This document shows, piece by piece, positions 5,922 through 8,726 of a DNA stretch of 8,726 bases (the first letter of the stretch is position 1; the number at the start of each line of letters is the position of its first letter). The translations under genes were made by a program, and so were the position numbers. The notes below the pieces were generated by a model. The model worked only from the letters and a program-made list of their open reading frames with translations, was not told the DNA's origin and searched no databases. The stretch lies in assembly GCA_021107335.1 (NCBI GenBank), contig JAIOSZ010000007.1, positions 1 to 8,726 on the forward strand, in the 5' to 3' direction. This stretch comes from Desulfuromonadaceae bacterium. GTDB taxonomy: Bacteria; Desulfobacterota; Desulfuromonadia; Desulfuromonadales; Syntrophotaleaceae.

Positions 5922-7571
5922 CTATCCACCAAGCCGACCACGGTGTTGCTTGTAGTGGTTAATCAGGCCGTTGGTCGAAGCATCGTGATCTTTCACCGTT
6001 CCTGCCTCTTCAAGTTCCGGCAGAATCGCTCCCGCCAGCTGCTTGCCCAATTCCACCCCCCATTGATCAAAGGAATTGATATCCCAGATGGCCCCCTGAA
6101 CGAAAATTTTGTGTTCATAAAGGGCAATCAGGGTCCCAAGGGTCCGGGGAGTCAGCTTGGGATACAAAAATGAGTTACTCGGTCGATTGCCGGGAAACAC
6201 CCGGTGAGGCAACTGCCCCTCGATTTCGCCAGCATCGAGACCGGCGGCCCGCATCTCTTGGCGGGCCTCCTGTTCGCTGCGGCCCTTCATCAGCGCCTCG
6301 GGCTGGGCAAAGAAGTTAGAGAGCAGAATCGCCTGATGCCGGCCCAGGGGATTCTGACTTTCCATGGCCGCCAGAAAATCGGCCGGCACCAAATGCGTTC
6401 CCTGGTGCAGGAGTTGATAAAAGGCATGCTGACCATTGGTGCCCGGCTCACCCCAGATGACCGGCCCAGTGGACCATTGCACCGGCTGGCCATTGCAGCG
6501 CACGCCCTTGCCGTTACTCTCCATATCCCCCTGTTGCAGATAGGCGGGAAAGCGATGCAGATATTGATCGTAGGGCAGAATAGCGTGGCTTTCAGCGCCA
6601 AAAAAGTTGGTGTACCAGATGCCGAGCAATCCCATAATCACCGGGATGTTGCTTTCCAGTGGCTCCTGGCGGAAATGCTCGTCCACCACGTGGGCCCCGG
6701 CCAGCAGTTCTTCAAACTGATCCATGCCGACATAGAGGGCGATGGACAGGCCGATTGCCGACCATAAAGAAAAACGCCCGCCAACCCAATCCCAGAACTC
6801 GAACATGTTTTGCGGGTCGATGCCGAACTTGCGCACCCGCTCGGCATGACTGGACAGAGCGACAAAATGTTTGGCGACGGCCTGTTCATCGCCGGCAGCG
6901 CGCCACAGCCAGTCTCGGGCTGAATAAGCGTTAGTCAGGGTCTCCTGGGTGGAAAAGGTTTTGGAGGCAATGAGAAACAGGGTCGTTTCGGGGTTGAGGC
7001 CTTTGAGGGTTTCCGTCAGGTGGGAAGCATCGACGTTGGATACGAAATGAACCCGCAGCCCCTTTTGAGCATAGGGCTTGAGCGCCTCGGTGACCATCAG
7101 CGGACCTAAGTCCGAACCGCCGATACCGATGTTGACCACATCGCGAACGGCTAGGCCACTATAACCGAGCCAGGCGCCGCTATGCACCTGTTCGCAAAAA
7201 CGCCCCATCTGCTGCAGAACCCGTCGCACCTGGGGCATGACGTCCGCACCCTCAACCCTTATCGGCCGGGAGGAGCGATTGCGCAGCGCGACGTGCAAGA
7301 CAGCACGATTTTCGGTACAGTTGACCGGTTCGCCGGCGAACATTCTATCGCGCTTCGCTTCCAGCCCCGCCTCCCGGGCCAGGGCACAGAGCAATTGCAG
7401 AGTCTTGTCGGTGATACGGTTTTTCGAAAAATCAAAGAGAATATCGTCCAGAGACAGGGAAAACCGTTCGAAACGGTTAGGCTCAACTTCAAACAGCTGG
7501 CGTATCTGTAGTGGAGAAACCTCCTGCCAGTGCTTCTGCAACGCTAGCCAAGACTTGGTCTGATTCAGCAA
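5922..7571 (-). CDS. pgi: Glucose-6-phosphate isomerase
   Basis: The enzyme interconverts glucose 6-phosphate and fructose 6-phosphate in glycolysis and gluconeogenesis, in the cytoplasm. With the TTG start chosen here it has 549 residues, the same length as the Escherichia coli enzyme. Both family signatures are present: [12 protein letters not shown] at 263-274 and the [10 protein letters not shown] region ending at 510. Catalytic residues aligned by spacing to the E. coli protein are E351 (in MESNGK), H382 (in GTNGQH) and K510, and the 31- and 128-residue intervals match exactly. The frame is open for 48 more codons upstream, but that stretch contains the promoter and has no homologous look. 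The TTG has AAAGGAG 8 bases before it. The gene appears to be transcribed alone from its own promoter. No clear terminator follows, so some transcript may continue into the kinase operon. Confidence 0.97.
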   Translation of the reverse strand: MLNQTKSWLALQKHWQEVSPLQIRQLFEVEPNRFERFSLSLDDILFDFSKNRITDKTLQLLCALAREAGLEAKRDRMFAGEPVNCTENRAVLHVALRNRSSRPIRVEGADVMPQVRRVLQQMGRFCEQVHSGAWLGYSGLAVRDVVNIGIGGSDLGPLMVTEALKPYAQKGLRVHFVSNVDASHLTETLKGLNPETTLFLIASKTFSTQETLTNAYSARDWLWRAAGDEQAVAKHFVALSSHAERVRKFGIDPQNMFEFWDWVGGRFSLWSAIGLSIALYVGMDQFEELLAGAHVVDEHFRQEPLESNIPVIMGLLGIWYTNFFGAESHAILPYDQYLHRFPAYLQQGDMESNGKGVRCNGQPVQWSTGPVIWGEPGTNGQHAFYQLLHQGTHLVPADFLAAMESQNPLGRHQAILLSNFFAQPEALMKGRSEQEARQEMRAAGLDAGEIEGQLPHRVFPGNRPSNSFLYPKLTPRTLGTLIALYEHKIFVQGAIWDINSFDQWGVELGKQLAGAILPELEEAGTVKDHDASTNGLINHYKQHRGRLGG

Positions 7572-7579
7572 CGGCTTAT

Positions 7580-7586
7580 CTCCTTT
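7580..7586 (-). promoter_or_regulatory. Ribosome binding site fixing the TTG start of pgi
   Basis: AAAGGAG on the minus strand sits 8 bases before TTG at 7571-7569. No ATG is found at a suitable distance. The resulting N-terminus ([15 protein letters not shown] after the initiator) is where Pgi proteins normally begin, so this site decides the start. Confidence 0.85.
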
Positions 7587-7623
7587 AAAAATGTCCTTGT
7601 GAGCACACTTAGAATTGGCCCAT

Positions 7624-7652
7624 TTAATAAGTCTTATTCCGCCCTTTGTCAA
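7624..7652 (-). promoter_or_regulatory. Promoter of pgi (TTGACA-N17-TATTAA)
   Basis: On the minus strand a perfect -35 TTGACA (7652-7647) is followed after 17 bases by TATTAA (7629-7624), which matches 4 of 6 consensus bases. Transcription should start near 7617, giving a leader of about 45 bases before the TTG. A 13-bp perfect dyad, AATAAG-A-CTTATT (7638-7626), covers the end of the spacer and most of the -10, so a repressor or activator could act here. Confidence 0.7.
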
Positions 7653-7748
7653 CCGCGACCGGCATCCGCGCCCGTTGCCAACCTGCCGACGTACTGCCCC
7701 TCTTTCGGGCAACAAGGTCTAGCGCAACCGAACCTTCAACGAAATAAC

Positions 7749-7787
7749 TAAGGCCGCTTTTCAGTACAATACTGAAAAGCGGCCTTA
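7749..7787. terminator. Perfect 18-bp hairpin after ispG, likely terminator
   Basis: TAAGGCCGCTTTTCAGTA (7749-7766) and its exact reverse complement (7770-7787) flank a 3-base loop. It begins 39 bases after the ispG stop codon and lies before the pgi promoter, where an ispG transcript would be expected to end. Neither side has a long T run (minus-strand tail TTAGTTATTTCG), so termination may be imperfect. The structure could equally act as a 3' stabilising hairpin. Symmetry means it could work for either strand. Confidence 0.65.
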
Positions 7788-7826
7788 ATATTACCATAAT
7801 AAACTCTGTTCGCTGCCCGTCCCGGG

Positions 7827-8726
7827 TTACGAACCGGAGGATTGGTCCGCCTCGTCTTCGATCAGACTCCAGGCCTCGGCCACCAAGGCGTCAGCCAATT
7901 CATCCTGTGCCACTTTGCGCACTACCTCGCCACGGCGAAACAGCAGGCCTTGGCCTTTGCCGCCAGCGATACCCACATCGGCTTCGCGGGCTTCGCCAGG
8001 TCCATTGACCACACAACCCATCACCGCCACGACGATCTTTTTTGGCAGATCGCGCAACCGCCGCTCCACCTCCTCGGCAATGGGTATCAGATCGATCTGG
8101 CAGCGGCCGCAGGTCGGACAACTGATAAAAACCGGACCCCGATCCCGTAAATCCAGAGCGCGCAGGATTTCCCAGCCAACGCGCACTTCTTCCACCGGAT
8201 CCCCGGTCAGAGAAACTCGCAAGGTATCACCGATACCATCGTAAAGCAGGGTTCCGAGGCCCACGGCACTCTTGATAGTCCCCCCCCAGGTGGTACCAGC
8301 CTCGGTGATACCGATATGCAGGGGATAATCGACCTGATCCGCAAGCAAGCGATAGGCATCGACGGTGCGCCGAACGTCCGAAGCCTTGAGACTGACCTTT
8401 ATCTCCCGGTAGCCAAGCTCCTCAAGGATGCGAATGTGTCCCAAAGCACTTTCGACCATGGCCGGGGCACTGGCATGGCCATATTTATCCAGCAATTCCT
8501 TTTCCAGAGAACCGCCGTTGACGCCGATACGAATCGGCACCCGCCGCTCAGCGCAGGCCCGAACCACTTCTTCCACTTTCCAGCGCTCACCGATGTTCCC
8601 TGGATTAAGACGCAGGGCATCGACGCCGTTTTCAAGGGCCAACAGAGCCAGCCGGTAATCAAAATGGATATCGGCCACCAGCGGGATACGGCAGCCCTTG
8701 CGGATCTCGGCCAGAGCTCTGGCCGC
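7827..8726 (-). CDS. ispG: 4-hydroxy-3-methylbut-2-enyl diphosphate synthase, 3' part (N-terminus beyond window)
   Basis: IspG (GcpE) is the [4Fe-4S] enzyme that reductively converts methylerythritol 2,4-cyclodiphosphate to HMBPP, the penultimate step of the MEP isoprenoid pathway. The frame is open to the window edge, giving 299 codons before the stop. The GTG at 8678-8676 is not a start: it encodes the valine of the conserved VADIHFDYR, and sixteen codons of sensible sequence ([16 protein letters not shown]) precede it. About 65-70 N-terminal residues are missing by comparison with E. coli IspG. Numbered from that valine, cluster ligands are C187 and C190 (SCPTCGRC) and C222, with the ligand glutamate E229 (CVVNGPGE). 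NPGNIG and GITEAG motifs are intact. The C-terminal form resembles Desulfuromonadales enzymes. A run of eight G residues (plus-strand C at 8280-8287) encodes part of TWGGT. Confidence 0.97.
   Translation of the reverse strand, partial: AARALAEIRKGCRIPLVADIHFDYRLALLALENGVDALRLNPGNIGERWKVEEVVRACAERRVPIRIGVNGGSLEKELLDKYGHASAPAMVESALGHIRILEELGYREIKVSLKASDVRRTVDAYRLLADQVDYPLHIGITEAGTTWGGTIKSAVGLGTLLYDGIGDTLRVSLTGDPVEEVRVGWEILRALDLRDRGPVFISCPTCGRCQIDLIPIAEEVERRLRDLPKKIVVAVMGCVVNGPGEAREADVGIAGGKGQGLLFRRGEVVRKVAQDELADALVAEAWSLIEDEADQSSGS

Noticed and set aside
5684..5962. A 92-codon plus-strand frame covering the pgi-kinase gap
   Set aside because: It has no Shine-Dalgarno sequence before its ATG, overlaps the 3' end of pgi, runs through the dyad and repeats of the operon leader, and resembles no family I know.
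1..8726. CRISPR arrays, insertion sequences, tRNA genes and phage attachment sites
   Set aside because: Reading both strands I found no spaced repeats, transposase-like frame, cloverleaf or flanking target duplications. The gene content looks like ordinary chromosomal core plus signalling.

Overview
The window is a bacterial chromosome segment with every recognised gene on the minus strand. Gene order, read in the direction of transcription from the right edge, is: the 3' part of ispG, then pgi, then a compact operon of three two-component signalling genes, closed by a strong terminator near the left edge. Coding sequence is moderately GC-rich, while the spacers are AT-richer. The IspG sequence style, the REC-PAS-kinase architecture and the NtrC-type regulator with a PAS insert all resemble Desulfuromonadales (Geobacter/Pelobacter/Desulfuromonas-type Desulfobacterota). 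That placement comes from recognising family style, not from a database search.

Right part (7572-8726): ispG (MEP isoprenoid pathway, iron-sulfur enzyme) enters from beyond the window edge and stops at 7829-7827. About 40 bases later comes a perfect 18-bp hairpin, the likely transcript end. pgi (glucose-6-phosphate isomerase) then has its own promoter (TTGACA-N17-TATTAA), a good ribosome binding site and a TTG start. All catalytic residues are present.

Central and left part (347-5681): three genes linked by two ATGA overlaps. The first encodes a soluble kinase (REC-PAS-HisKA-HATPase). The second encodes a membrane-anchored kinase (2 TM, three PAS, HisKA-HATPase). The third encodes an NtrC-family sigma-54 activator (REC-PAS-AAA+-Fis HTH). 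The two kinases are paralogues over their last ~360 residues, including a PAS domain that carries the same four-cysteine pattern (C-x6-C-x6-C-x4-C) in both. The natural model is that both kinases feed the one DNA-binding regulator, with the REC domain on the first kinase adding another input or a phosphorelay step. The signal and the target genes cannot be read from the window.

Control elements: the leader of the signalling operon holds a near-duplicate 15/17-bp motif and a 31-bp dyad ending one base before the ribosome binding site. The operon ends in a hairpin plus U8 terminator whose 5' arm motif is present three times. The first ~157 bases hold no gene that can be assigned with confidence.

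The most unusual content is the twin Cys-PAS kinase operon and its structured leader. Nothing in the window amounts to a clearly new class of system.
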